This document shows, one piece after another, positions 1 through 9,211 of a stretch of DNA of 33,763 nucleotides; position 1 is the first letter of the stretch, and every line of letters begins with the position of its first letter. The translations under genes were made by a program, and so were the position numbers. A model generated the notes under the pieces. The model had not been told where the DNA came from and made no database searches. It saw only the letters and a program-made list of their open reading frames with translations. The stretch spans positions 1 to 33,763 of the forward strand of contig JWKY01000003.1 in assembly GCA_000806015.1 (NCBI GenBank), given 5' to 3'. The stretch is from an archaeon GW2011_AR19. Its GTDB lineage: Archaea > Nanobdellota > Nanobdellia > Pacearchaeales > GW2011-AR1.

Positions 1-93
1 GACTTCTTCAACATTCCAGTCACGCTTCTCCTCGCAGTCTGCCATAAAGCCCATTTGCAAGCAGCAGAGGGCTAACCTGCCAACCTAGTCTAC
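1..93 (-). ncRNA. Probable archaeal SRP (7S) RNA, 5' part, truncated by the window edge
   Basis: Reverse complement GTAGACTAGGTTGGCAGGTTAGCCCTCTGCTGCTTGCAAATGGGCTTTATGGCAG...GCGAGGAGAAGCGTG resembles the archaeal SRP RNA 5' domain. A TATA-like TTTAAAT lies ~25 nt upstream of the presumed start, and there is no ORF. Confidence 0.5.
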
Positions 94-158
94 ATAAAAG
101 ATAAGAAATAGCAATTTAAATAATTTTTGTTTTTAGGTTTTTTTAAGTCTGCATTAGT

Positions 159-944
159 TTAGTGTGTTTCCCAAAGAACTAATTTTCCCTCGCTGTCTCT
201 TAAGAACAAAGTGTCGCCAGTTTTTGTCCAAACATACTCTTCATTTTTCCAAAATAAAATTTTAGAATTATCTTCTTCCTCCCTAACCTTTACAACAACT
301 TCTTTTTTTGAATTTAAATTAAAATTAGGAAAAATAAAAATTTTTCTGCCTTCATCTTTAATTTTCCAGTTATTTAGATTGCAATTATAATTGCAAGAAT
401 TATAAAAAATAGCTTCTTGAGAATCATAATTAAGCTCTTTTAATTCAATGCACTCTGCGCAAACATTAATTGATTTCTCGCAAAGAGCTTTATTTTCTTT
501 TATGCAATTTTCCCAAGCTGACTTGAAATCATCATAATAAATATCTTTTCCAGAAGGAAAATAATAATTTGCAAATCCCTGTTCCACTTGCTTTAAATTT
601 ATATTTTTATTATTAAGAAAAACATAAGCAAGTGTTCTGTTATATCTGTCTTTTTTATCTTTTCCATATTCAAGCCTGACTGTTTTATTTAAAATTTTTT
701 CATTGAGAGAATCTTTTGCCTCTTGATAATATTTTTCTTTTTTTTCAGGAGTGTTAATTCCAAGGAGTCTTATCTTTCCAAGCTCAGTTTCAATAGTGTC
801 TCCATCAACAATTCTTTTAACAATTGTCGTGTCAGAATCAGAAAAAGAATCTATAACTAAGCCATCCAACCAGGAATAATTTACTGCGATAAGAAAAATA
901 ATCAAGAAAATTAAAATAATGGTTTCATTTTTTGTTAATTTCAT
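159..944 (-). CDS. Membrane-anchored/secreted staphylococcal nuclease-like (TNase) domain plus C-terminal lamin-tail-like domain
   Basis: N-terminal TM; VKRIVDGDTIETELGKIRLLGINTPE and DRYNRTLAYVF SNase motifs; C-terminal CNYNCNLNNWKIKDEGRKIFIFPNF resembles LTD. Confidence 0.85.
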   Translation of the reverse strand: MKLTKNETIILIFLIIFLIAVNYSWLDGLVIDSFSDSDTTIVKRIVDGDTIETELGKIRLLGINTPEKKEKYYQEAKDSLNEKILNKTVRLEYGKDKKDRYNRTLAYVFLNNKNINLKQVEQGFANYYFPSGKDIYYDDFKSAWENCIKENKALCEKSINVCAECIELKELNYDSQEAIFYNSCNYNCNLNNWKIKDEGRKIFIFPNFNLNSKKEVVVKVREEEDNSKILFWKNEEYVWTKTGDTLFLRDSEGKLVLWETH

Positions 945-992
945 ACATTTTAGTATAATAATTAATTTAAATAACTCTTTATAATTTTTATT

Positions 993-1979
993 ATGGATAA
1001 AATGATTTTGTTAGCAGATAGAAATTCTAATGCTTGGGACTTTTCTAATAAAATTCAAAAATATATAGAGGAAAAATATAAAATTAAAATTCCTTTAATG
1101 GAGGTTGAAATAAGTCATTTTAGAAATAGGGAAATTTATATGCATATCCCAATGAGTATAAGAAAAAAAGAAATTTATTTTATACAAGATTCAACAAAAG
1201 ATCCTCAAACATGGTGGGTTGAACTTCTGTTGCTAAAAGATTTATTATTAGGGGCTTCTGCTGAAAGTGTAACTTTGGTTTTACCGGATATGTATTATAG
1301 CCGGCAAGATAGAAAAGATAAACCCCATGTGCCAATTTCAGCGAGAGCGCTTGCGAATTCAATTTCTTCAGATTTAAAAAAAATAATCACAATGGACTTG
1401 CATGCAGCGCAGCTTCAAGGATTTTATCCTCAAAATATCCCGGTGGACAATCTTTATAGTTTTCCGGAAGTTGTCAGACATTTAAGAGAAAAACATTCAG
1501 GGGAATTAGAAAAAATGGTTGTTGTTTCTCCGGACGCAGGTTCTGCTCCAAGAGCTAAAGCTTTTTTAAAAAAACTTGAAAAAGCCCAAAAAGAGGATAA
1601 TAAAAAACAAGAATATTCCATTGCATTAATAGACAAGACAAGATCTAAACAAGGAGAGATTCAAGAGATGAAACTTATTGGAAATGTTAAAAATAAAAAT
1701 GTTTTTATTCCAGACGATATAATAGATTCCGGAAATACTTTGTGCGGGGCAGCAAAACTCCTTAAGAAAAAAGGCGCTAAAAAATTATTTTGTTACGGAA
1801 CACATGGTCTTTTTACAGAAGGTCCGGAAAAAGTTTGTAAATATTTTGATTTTGTTATGACCAGCAATACTCATCATCAAAAGTTTTCCGGCTTAGAAGT
1901 TATTGATATGAGTCCGCTTTTTGCAGAAGCAATTTACAGAGCGCAAAAAGGACTTTCTATTTCTGAATTGTTTGAATGA
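993..1979 (+). CDS. prs: Ribose-phosphate pyrophosphokinase
   Basis: YYSRQDRKDKP, DLHAAQLQGFY, VVSPDAGSAPRA, FIPDDIIDSGNTL motifs. Confidence 0.93.
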   Translation: MDKMILLADRNSNAWDFSNKIQKYIEEKYKIKIPLMEVEISHFRNREIYMHIPMSIRKKEIYFIQDSTKDPQTWWVELLLLKDLLLGASAESVTLVLPDMYYSRQDRKDKPHVPISARALANSISSDLKKIITMDLHAAQLQGFYPQNIPVDNLYSFPEVVRHLREKHSGELEKMVVVSPDAGSAPRAKAFLKKLEKAQKEDNKKQEYSIALIDKTRSKQGEIQEMKLIGNVKNKNVFIPDDIIDSGNTLCGAAKLLKKKGAKKLFCYGTHGLFTEGPEKVCKYFDFVMTSNTHHQKFSGLEVIDMSPLFAEAIYRAQKGLSISELFE

Positions 1980-2047
1980 TTTTTTAATTAAATTAATTAT
2001 TTTTCTCGGGAAAGTTTTATAAGCAGAATTATATTTTTGATGTTTAA

Positions 2048-2131
2048 GCGGGAGTGTCGGAGTGGTCAAACGAGCAGGACTTAAGATCCTGTAGCTTAGT
2101 GCTTGCGCAGGTTCGAATCCTGTCTCCCGCA
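2048..2131 (+). tRNA. tRNA-Leu (anticodon UAA)
   Basis: Acceptor GCGGGAG/CTCCCGC, anticodon arm CAGGA-CTTAAGA-TCCTG, long variable arm, T-arm GGTTCGAATCC, discriminator A. Confidence 0.95.
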
Positions 2132-2178
2132 TTATATTTATTATAGAATTCTTTTAGAATTAAACTTTTTTATTTCCC

Positions 2179-2412
2179 TTATTCTTGTTTTCTCGCTTGT
2201 ATCTTAACACCAAGCTCCTCAAGTCTTTTAATATGCGCCTGCATAATTCCCTCAACATTCTGAATCATTTTAAACAATTCATTTCTTTCGTTGATAAGTG
2301 TGTTTAAAGCTCCCTGATGAAAAGCAATTTCCTGCTCTCTTGACATTTTAGGGGGCTCGGGTGTTTTTTTATTAAGGGCTTTTTCAAGATTTTCTTCATT
2401 TATTTTAGACAT
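2179..2412 (-). CDS. Small coiled-coil hypothetical protein
   Basis: 77 aa ORF, charged/helical, in the gap between tRNA-Leu and argS. Confidence 0.6.
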   Translation of the reverse strand: MSKINEENLEKALNKKTPEPPKMSREQEIAFHQGALNTLINERNELFKMIQNVEGIMQAHIKRLEELGVKIQARKQE

Positions 2413-2445
2413 AAATTATAAAAACTAAATATCCTTATAAACTTT

Positions 2446-4152
2446 ATGAAAAAAGTGATTTCAAATTTATTGCAAAAGACTATACAAAAATCTTTTAATT
2501 TAAAATTAACAATTCAGGAAATTGATAATAAAATTGAAATTCCTCCGGATTCTTTAATGGGAGATTTTGCGTTTCCGTGTTTTTTTCTCAGCTCAAAACT
2601 AAAGAAAAATCCAAATGAAATTGCAATTAAAATGAAAAATGAAATTAATAATTCTTCAAGAGAAATTTCTGAAATAAAAACTGCCGGAGCATATCTTAAT
2701 TTTTTTGTCAACAAAAAAATTCTTGCTGTTAATTTAATTAAAGAAATTTCAAAAAATAATAAAAAATATGGAGAGAATAATTCTGAAAAAGGAAAAAAAA
2801 CTTCAGTTGAATTTCCGTCTCCAAATACAAACAAGCCTCTTCATTTAGGACATTTAAGAAATATAGCAATTGGCGAGAGTGTTTCAAGAATTTTGGAATT
2901 TTCAGGAGGAAAAGTTTTTAGAAACAGCTTGAATAATGACCGGGGAGTTCATATATGCAAATCAATGGTTGCTTATGAAAAATACGGAAGCAATAAAACT
3001 CCGGAATCAGAAAAAAAGAAATCGGACCATTTTGTCGGAGATTATTATGTTTTGTTTTCTAAAAAAGAAATGTCTGAAGAGAACGCGCAGGAAATGTTAA
3101 TAAAATGGGAAAATGGAGACAAAAAAGTTCTTGCTCTTTGGAAAAAAATGAATAAATGGGCTTTAGACGGATTTAAAGAGACATACAAAAAATACGAAAT
3201 TAAATTAGATAAAGAATATTTTGAAAGTGAAATTTATATGAAAGGCAAAGAGTTTGTTGAACAAGGATTAAAAAAAGGAATTTTTAAAAAAAAGAAAGAC
3301 GGAAGTGTATTTATTGATTTGAATAATGAAAAACTTGGAGAAAAAATTGTTTTAAGAGCAGACGGCACTTCTGTTTACATCACTCAAGATTTGTATCTTG
3401 CTAAATTAAAATTTGACGAGCTTAAAATTGATAACTCAATTTATGTTGTCGGCAATGAACAGGATTATCATTTTAATGTTCTTGTTGCAATCTTGAAAAA
3501 ACTGAAATTTGATTTTGCAGATAAAATAAAACATTTGTCGTATGGAATGGTTGTTTTGCCTGAAGGAAGAATGAAATCAAGAGAAGGAAAAGTCGTTGAT
3601 GCAGATGATTTAATTGAAGAAATCCAGAAGTTAGCAAAAAAAGAATTAATTTCAAGGAGCAAACTTTCAGCAAGAAAATTGGAATCAAGAAGTTTAAAAA
3701 TTGCTTTGGCTTCTATAAAATATTTTCTCCTTAAAACAGATATAAATAAAGATATGCTTTTTAATCCTGAAGAATCAATCAGATTTGACGGCGATACTGG
3801 ACCATATATTCAGTATTCTTATGCGCGCGCAAATTCTATTTTGGAAAAATCAAAAATCAAAAATAATTTAAATAAATTTGAAATTAAAACTCTTCATCAA
3901 TCAGAAATAGAATTAATAAAAAAACTTTCCCAATTTAAAGAGGTTGTTTTAAAATCCCGTGAGACTCTTAATCCGTCTTTGATTGCCCATTATTCTTATC
4001 AGCTTGCGCAGAATTTTAATGAATTTTATCATTCCTGCCCCGTTGTTGATTCAAAAGAAGAGGAATTTAGATTAGCTCTTGTCAAATCATTTATGCAGGT
4101 TTTAAAAAATTCTGTCTGGCTTTTGGGAATAGATATTTTGGATGAGATGTAA
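2446..4152 (+). CDS. argS: Arginyl-tRNA synthetase
   Basis: HLGHLRN (HIGH), GRMKSREGKVV (KMSKS-like), DGDTGPYIQYSYARANSI. Confidence 0.95.
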   Translation: MKKVISNLLQKTIQKSFNLKLTIQEIDNKIEIPPDSLMGDFAFPCFFLSSKLKKNPNEIAIKMKNEINNSSREISEIKTAGAYLNFFVNKKILAVNLIKEISKNNKKYGENNSEKGKKTSVEFPSPNTNKPLHLGHLRNIAIGESVSRILEFSGGKVFRNSLNNDRGVHICKSMVAYEKYGSNKTPESEKKKSDHFVGDYYVLFSKKEMSEENAQEMLIKWENGDKKVLALWKKMNKWALDGFKETYKKYEIKLDKEYFESEIYMKGKEFVEQGLKKGIFKKKKDGSVFIDLNNEKLGEKIVLRADGTSVYITQDLYLAKLKFDELKIDNSIYVVGNEQDYHFNVLVAILKKLKFDFADKIKHLSYGMVVLPEGRMKSREGKVVDADDLIEEIQKLAKKELISRSKLSARKLESRSLKIALASIKYFLLKTDINKDMLFNPEESIRFDGDTGPYIQYSYARANSILEKSKIKNNLNKFEIKTLHQSEIELIKKLSQFKEVVLKSRETLNPSLIAHYSYQLAQNFNEFYHSCPVVDSKEEEFRLALVKSFMQVLKNSVWLLGIDILDEM

Positions 4153-4290
4153 AACTAACTCATCAAAAACCCAAACCAAAACATATTTAAATAAAAATTT
4201 CCTAAATTATTCATCTGAAAAAAGGGGTGAAAACTCTTTATTTCAATAGATTTAATGAAAGAGGAATAAAAAACAAGAAGTTTTTTAACG

Positions 4291-4316
4291 CAAACGCGAT
4301 AAAGATATCGCATTTG
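4291..4316 (+). promoter_or_regulatory. 5' leader hairpin upstream of the 112-aa membrane protein
   Basis: CAAACGCGATAAAGATATCGCATTTG: GCGATA/TATCGC stem with AAGA loop, extended by CAAA/TTTG, directly before AAAGGAGGTG. Confidence 0.5.
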
Positions 4317-4344
4317 AAAGGAGGTGAATTAATTTAAATTTAAG

Positions 4345-4683
4345 ATGGCAAAAACAAGAGGAGTAGATATTGTGGGAAAGTGGGCGTTTCTTATCGGTGT
4401 AATTCTTGCAGTAGTTCTTGGATTATTTGACCCTGTAATGGGAAATTGGGCAATAGTTCTTGTAGTTATCGGACTTATTGTGGGATTGCTTAATGTTACT
4501 GACAAAGAAGTCACACCTTTCTTAATGTCCGGAGCAGTGTTAATAATTGCAAGTGCTCTCGGCGGCAGTTTAATGAGTGACATGCCTTTCGTCGGAGCAA
4601 TTCTTGACGCATTGCTTGCAGTATTCGTGCCAGCTACAGTTATTGTAGCAATAAAAAACGTTTTTAGTTTAGCGCGAAATTAA
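4345..4683 (+). CDS. Small hydrophobic multi-TM protein
   Basis: 112 aa with several TM segments, SD-like AAAGGAGGTG upstream. Confidence 0.8.
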   Translation: MAKTRGVDIVGKWAFLIGVILAVVLGLFDPVMGNWAIVLVVIGLIVGLLNVTDKEVTPFLMSGAVLIIASALGGSLMSDMPFVGAILDALLAVFVPATVIVAIKNVFSLARN

Positions 4684-4774
4684 TTAAATTTTATTTTTTT
4701 TATATATTTCTTTTTATTTTTTTATAATTTATTAAAGTGAAAACATTAAAAATCCAGTTCACCTAATTTTTATT

Positions 4775-5392
4775 ATGGACTCAAAAATAGCATTAAAGCA
4801 ATTAAAAATTCTTGATAAATATGGAAAAAAGATGCGTTTGGCAGCGGAAAACTGGCAGAACAAATTTCAAACTTTAATTTCTATAATCCTCTCAGCAAGA
4901 ACAAGAGATGAAACAACGATAAAAGTTGGAAACTTATTATTTAAAAAATATTCAACAGCAAAAAAAATTTCAAATGCCCGACTTAAAGAAATTGAAAAAA
5001 TAATCAGACCGGTAAATTTCTATAAAAATAAATCAAAAAATATTTTAAATTGCGCTGAGGTCTTGGTTAAAGAATATCACTCTAAAATCCCTGAATCTAT
5101 TGAAAAATTAATTGAACTTCCGGGAGTTGGAAGAAAAACAGCTAATGTTTTTTTGGCTGAAATTGGAAAAGATACAATTGGTGTTGATACTCATGTAAGC
5201 CACATTTCACAAAAACTTGGATGGACAAAACACCAAAAACCAGCGCAAATAGAAAAAGATTTAGAAGCTCTTTTTCCTAAAAAATATTGGAAAAAAATAA
5301 ATGAAACACTCGTGCGTTTCGGAAAAACTTATATAAGCAGGAAAGAAAAAGATGATTTTTTGGAGAAAATAAATAAATTAAGATTTTTCTAA
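4775..5392 (+). CDS. nth: Endonuclease III-like DNA glycosylase/AP lyase
   Basis: ELPGVGRKTANVFL (HhH, catalytic Lys) and GVDTHV (catalytic Asp). The C-terminal 4Cys Fe-S motif is absent. Confidence 0.88.
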   Translation: MDSKIALKQLKILDKYGKKMRLAAENWQNKFQTLISIILSARTRDETTIKVGNLLFKKYSTAKKISNARLKEIEKIIRPVNFYKNKSKNILNCAEVLVKEYHSKIPESIEKLIELPGVGRKTANVFLAEIGKDTIGVDTHVSHISQKLGWTKHQKPAQIEKDLEALFPKKYWKKINETLVRFGKTYISRKEKDDFLEKINKLRFF

Positions 5393-5394
5393 AT

Positions 5395-5603
5395 GGTTCT
5401 GTTGAAAAAGTTTTAAGTTCGTAATTTTTTTGGCAATTTATTATAAAACAAGGGTGGGTCTCGTTTGAAAGACGAGGTTGAGTGCGAGCGTTTGCGCGAG
5501 ACAAACTTAGAAAATTAAAATCAATAAAAAGAAATATTACAAGAGCAGACGGGAGTGGGAATTTGAACTCAAAACTAAAACAAAAATTAAGATTTTCAAC
5601 AGA
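5395..5603. repeat. Intergenic segment bounded by 14-bp imperfect inverted repeats and containing a GCGAGC...GCGAGACAAACTTA repeat
   Basis: GGTTCTGTTGAAAA at ~5395-5408 versus TTTTCAACAGAGCC at ~5590-5603. Internal GCGAGCGTTTGCGCGAGACAAACTTA at 5484-5509 matches copies at ~13.8 kb. Confidence 0.45.
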
Positions 5604-5726
5604 GCCCCTTCTAAATAAAAGTTTTTAAAACACGGTCTTTAAAAGAACGTCATTTTTGAATAATAACATAATCGCAAGATTTATAAGGGCTTATTTGTTT
5701 AAGGTTTAATAAACCAATATAAAAAA

Positions 5727-7007
5727 ATGCCCCTAGAAAATATTCTTAAAACAGCAAAGAAAACTGCGCTAACTTTAGCTGCAAGCGCGATGTTTTTTAC
5801 AGGAATAAATTATCAAAATAACAACGCTTACTCCCAGTCAGTTAAAAAGACGAAAACCCAGCCGGTTCAAGAGGTAAAAAATTCTAAATTCCCTGAAAAA
5901 GATTTAAAAGTAGTTGAAATTCCTTTCTGGAGAATTGTATATAGTGAAGGAATCCCTGCCGAGGTACGCATTTCAGGAAACAATAAAGTTATGGTTTTTG
6001 AACACAGACAAGAAGAAAAAAGTGATATTTTTTTGGCGAACATTGGAAGCGAAGAAGCTATAAAACTGGATTTGGGGTCTGGTTTTCATAGAGAACCTTC
6101 TATAGACTATAAAGGAAGAAATATTGTTTTTAGTTCTGAAACAGATACTTCTAAAGGAGAAATTTGGCTTGCAGATTTGGATAAAATGAAACTTATAAAT
6201 CTTTCAAATCATCCAGATGCAGATTTTCAGCCAAGCATAGATGACAATGGAGAAAAAGTTATTTTTACAAGTGAAAGAAATAAAAAATCAGAAATTTATC
6301 TTGTTCAGCTTAAAAAATCAAAGCCGGAAAAATTGATTAATTTTTCAAATGATAAAAAAAGCTGGTATTATTTTCCGCAAATTAGCGGCAACGGAAAAAA
6401 TGTTGTTTATGCCAAAGAAGACGCCAGACAAAGTATATGGGTAAAAGAAACTGAAAACCCGTATGGAGAAAAAATGCTGGAAGAACACAGCAACTATTGG
6501 TATATGGATCCGCAAATTAGCCGAGACGGAACCAGGATAGCCTGGACCAGGGTCAAAAAACAAGAATCATCTAATAAAAAAAAGATTTTTCTGGCAGACA
6601 TTGTTACAGGAGATAATTTTGAAATTTCCAATGGAGAAAATAGCGAAAGACCGAGCATAAGCGCAAACGGCGAATATTTAGCTTGGCTTGAAGGTTCATC
6701 AATTATAGGAGAATATAAAATTAAAGTGCAGGATACAAAAACAAGAAAAATAAAAAAATTAGGAATCTCCCTTCCTTCAGGGCTTTTAGAAAACGAGTAT
6801 CTTTCAAGAGACGGAGTTAATAGCACAAATCACTTTTTTAGAATATCTCCTGATGGAAAGTTTCTTGGCATTTTCTTACCGCATGAATCAGGAGCAATTT
6901 ATGGAATAGGAAATCCGCATGAAGAACCAGGACTAATGTATACAGTAGATGAAAAAGAAATTAAAAATCCAAAAAAGAAAGAATCTTTATATGGGAACGA
7001 TAAATAA
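5727..7007 (+). CDS. Secreted TolB/PD40-like beta-propeller protein
   Basis: Signal-like N-terminus; repeated motifs such as PSIDDNGEKVIFTSER, PQISRDGTRIAWTR, PSISANGEYLAW. Confidence 0.8.
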   Translation: MPLENILKTAKKTALTLAASAMFFTGINYQNNNAYSQSVKKTKTQPVQEVKNSKFPEKDLKVVEIPFWRIVYSEGIPAEVRISGNNKVMVFEHRQEEKSDIFLANIGSEEAIKLDLGSGFHREPSIDYKGRNIVFSSETDTSKGEIWLADLDKMKLINLSNHPDADFQPSIDDNGEKVIFTSERNKKSEIYLVQLKKSKPEKLINFSNDKKSWYYFPQISGNGKNVVYAKEDARQSIWVKETENPYGEKMLEEHSNYWYMDPQISRDGTRIAWTRVKKQESSNKKKIFLADIVTGDNFEISNGENSERPSISANGEYLAWLEGSSIIGEYKIKVQDTKTRKIKKLGISLPSGLLENEYLSRDGVNSTNHFFRISPDGKFLGIFLPHESGAIYGIGNPHEEPGLMYTVDEKEIKNPKKKESLYGNDK

Positions 7008-7088
7008 ATTGGGTAATTAGATAAGTTTTGAATCTAAATTTCCTATTAATTTTTGTTATTAAAATAAATTTTTTAATGGTTCCCAATA

Positions 7089-7102
7089 AAACCATATGGT
7101 TT
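7089..7102. promoter_or_regulatory. Perfect palindrome AAACCATATGGTTT, candidate operator of the MNT/HEPN operon
   Basis: 14-bp perfect palindrome ~8 bp upstream of the TATA-like TTTATATAG (7111-7119), with the start codon at 7140. Confidence 0.6.
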
Positions 7103-7139
7103 CCAAAAGATTTATATAGTTTCAGATAATACTAATAAA

Positions 7140-7688
7140 ATGGAGAGACAAACAGCATCTCAAAAGATTTTGCATTTATTTTTTGATTTTCCAGAAAGAG
7201 AATTTGGACTTAATGGGATAGTAAATTTAACAAAAGTTTCAAAGAAAAATGCAAATAAAATAATTAATTTTCTGCTAAAGAAAAATTTTTTAAAAAGAAA
7301 AATAGTGGGAAAAAGCTGGTTAATAACTTGTAATCTGCTGCATGAATATAATAAAACAATAAAAAAAGCATATAATTTAGAAAAAATTTACAATTCAGAT
7401 ATAATTAACAAAATAAAACAAAAATTTCCGGGATATAAATCAATAATTCTTTTTGGAAGTTATAGAAAAGGAGATGATACTGAAAAAAGCGATATTGACA
7501 TCGCAGTAGAAATCTCAGGAAATCAAAAAATTAAAATAAAAGAATTTGAAAAAATAAAAGAAATAGGATACAGAAAGAGCATTCCGATAAATTTGCATAT
7601 TTTTTCAAGACAATCTATAGATAATAATTTATTTTCTAATATTGCAAATGGGTTCATACTTGACGGGTTTCTGGAGGTTAAGAAATGA
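7140..7688 (+). CDS. N-terminal wHTH fused to minimal nucleotidyltransferase (MNT) domain, HEPN/MNT antitoxin-like
   Basis: HTH-like N-terminus; LFGSYRKGDDTEKSDIDIAVE matches GSx10+DxD MNT motif. Confidence 0.85.
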   Translation: MERQTASQKILHLFFDFPEREFGLNGIVNLTKVSKKNANKIINFLLKKNFLKRKIVGKSWLITCNLLHEYNKTIKKAYNLEKIYNSDIINKIKQKFPGYKSIILFGSYRKGDDTEKSDIDIAVEISGNQKIKIKEFEKIKEIGYRKSIPINLHIFSRQSIDNNLFSNIANGFILDGFLEVKK

Positions 7689-8077
7689 ACAAGTTCCCAG
7701 ATAAAGACAGAGCAAGAAGTTTAATGCAAAATTCCATTAGAGATATGAAATACACTTTAACCTTAAATATTTCTGAAGAATCAGCTAATACAATTGTAAG
7801 GAACATCTATGAATCATTCAGAATGCTGGGAGAAGCAATATTATTAAAAAAGGGCATAAGACCAATAGACCATATAAACTCAATAGATGAAATTTTAAAA
7901 TTAGAACTAAAAACTTCAAAACCATTAAACATATTAGAAAATTTAAGAAGATTAAGACATAATATAAATTATTATGGATACAAAGCAAATATTTACGACG
8001 CAAAAGAATCCATAAGTTTTGCAAAAAATTGCTTTAATGAGTTGTTAAAAAAAATAAATAAGATAATTGAAAATTAA
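7685..8077 (+). CDS. HEPN-domain protein (putative toxin)
   Basis: 130 aa helical protein with RRLRHNINYYG (Rx4-6H-like), ATGA overlap with the MNT gene. Confidence 0.75.
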   Translation: MNKFPDKDRARSLMQNSIRDMKYTLTLNISEESANTIVRNIYESFRMLGEAILLKKGIRPIDHINSIDEILKLELKTSKPLNILENLRRLRHNINYYGYKANIYDAKESISFAKNCFNELLKKINKIIEN

Positions 8078-8078
8078 A

Positions 8079-9164
8079 ATGAAATCCCTAAACATTCAAA
8101 AATATCTCTCTTTTGCAATAAAATTAATCCTGATTTTATCAATAATCAATGCTATAAATAACCAATTTTGGTATATAATGTCCACAAACATTTTTCTGTT
8201 AATTTTAATGTTTATTCCCCAGATAGTAAAAAGATATCAGATAAAAATTCCTGCTGAATTTGAGTGGACACTGCTGGTTTTTGTAATTTTCACACTTTTC
8301 CTTGGAAAAATCAGCGGGATTATTGTTCCAATATTTTTTGGAATTGCAATCGCCATGATAGGATTTATGATTCTGGCAATTCTTTATTCAAATAATCAAA
8401 TAAAAAAAGATTATTTTTTAATAATTTTATTTACATTCAGTTTCACAATAACTTTCGGATTTCTCCTTGAACTCTTGAAATATTATCTAAAAATATTTTT
8501 AGGAGATGAGATAAGCCTCGGAATTTACAAGTTTTCTATGCAAAACATGACTTTTGTAATAATCGGAGCGGCAATAGCTTCAATAATGGGATACATTTAT
8601 ATGAGTTCAGAAAAAGGGATGATTAGACAGGCTGTAAAAAAAATTATAGAAAAAAATCCAAAATTATTTTTAAAGAAAAATAATTCTTCAGATGAAATTT
8701 TAGAGTTAATAAAAAATAAGGAGAGCGAAGAAATAGAATTTAAATCAACTTTAAGAACAAATCTTCATACAAATGAATTTGATAAGAAAATGGAATTCTC
8801 TGCATTAAAAACAATTACCGCTTTTCTAAACTCAAATGGCGGAACTTTATTGCTCGGAATTACTGATGAAGGCAAAATCTTGGGAATAGAACACGATAAA
8901 TTCCCGGACACAGATAAATTTAATTTGTATTTAATAAGCATGATAAAAGAAAGAATTGGAAAAAAACATTTTCATTTAATAGAAATCCAGAATAGCGTGA
9001 TTGAAGGCAGAACAATTGTAAAGCTCAGCTGTAAAAAAAGCAAAAATCCTGTTTTCCTAAAATCAGATTCAAATGAAGAAGAATTTTATGTAAGAATGGG
9101 TCCGTCAAGCGTTCAATTAAAGGGAAGCGAGCTGGTGGATTATGTAAAAAGGAAATTTGGATAG
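8079..9164 (+). CDS. Multi-TM protein with C-terminal Schlafen AlbA_2-like domain
   Basis: TM-rich N-terminus, then EEIEFKSTLR...SALKTITAFLNSNGGTLLLGITDEGKILGIEHD. The track start at 8067 is TTG; ATG at 8079 directly follows the HEPN stop. Confidence 0.82.
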   Translation: MKSLNIQKYLSFAIKLILILSIINAINNQFWYIMSTNIFLLILMFIPQIVKRYQIKIPAEFEWTLLVFVIFTLFLGKISGIIVPIFFGIAIAMIGFMILAILYSNNQIKKDYFLIILFTFSFTITFGFLLELLKYYLKIFLGDEISLGIYKFSMQNMTFVIIGAAIASIMGYIYMSSEKGMIRQAVKKIIEKNPKLFLKKNNSSDEILELIKNKESEEIEFKSTLRTNLHTNEFDKKMEFSALKTITAFLNSNGGTLLLGITDEGKILGIEHDKFPDTDKFNLYLISMIKERIGKKHFHLIEIQNSVIEGRTIVKLSCKKSKNPVFLKSDSNEEEFYVRMGPSSVQLKGSELVDYVKRKFG

Positions 9165-9211
9165 AATTCTATTTTAACTAAATTTATAAATTCTATTTAT
9201 TTTTATTATTT

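Noticed and set aside
1893-2132. 79-aa minus ORF MRETGFEPAQALSYRILSPARLTTPTLP
   Set aside because: It is the antisense translation of tRNA-Leu, a common artifact.
2514-2834. 106-aa minus ORF inside argS
   Set aside because: Fully antisense to a strongly supported CDS in AT-rich DNA; no domain seen. The same applies to minus ORFs within prs, the PD40 gene, gltX, elp3 and others.
5277-5504. 75-aa minus ORF MSRANARTQPRLSNETHP
   Set aside because: Overlaps the nth 3' end and the P1 repeat; no independent coding support.
5540-5575. tRNA-like T-arm sequence (RC GAGTTCAAATTCCCACTCCCG)
   Set aside because: The T-stem does not pair and no other tRNA arms could be assembled.
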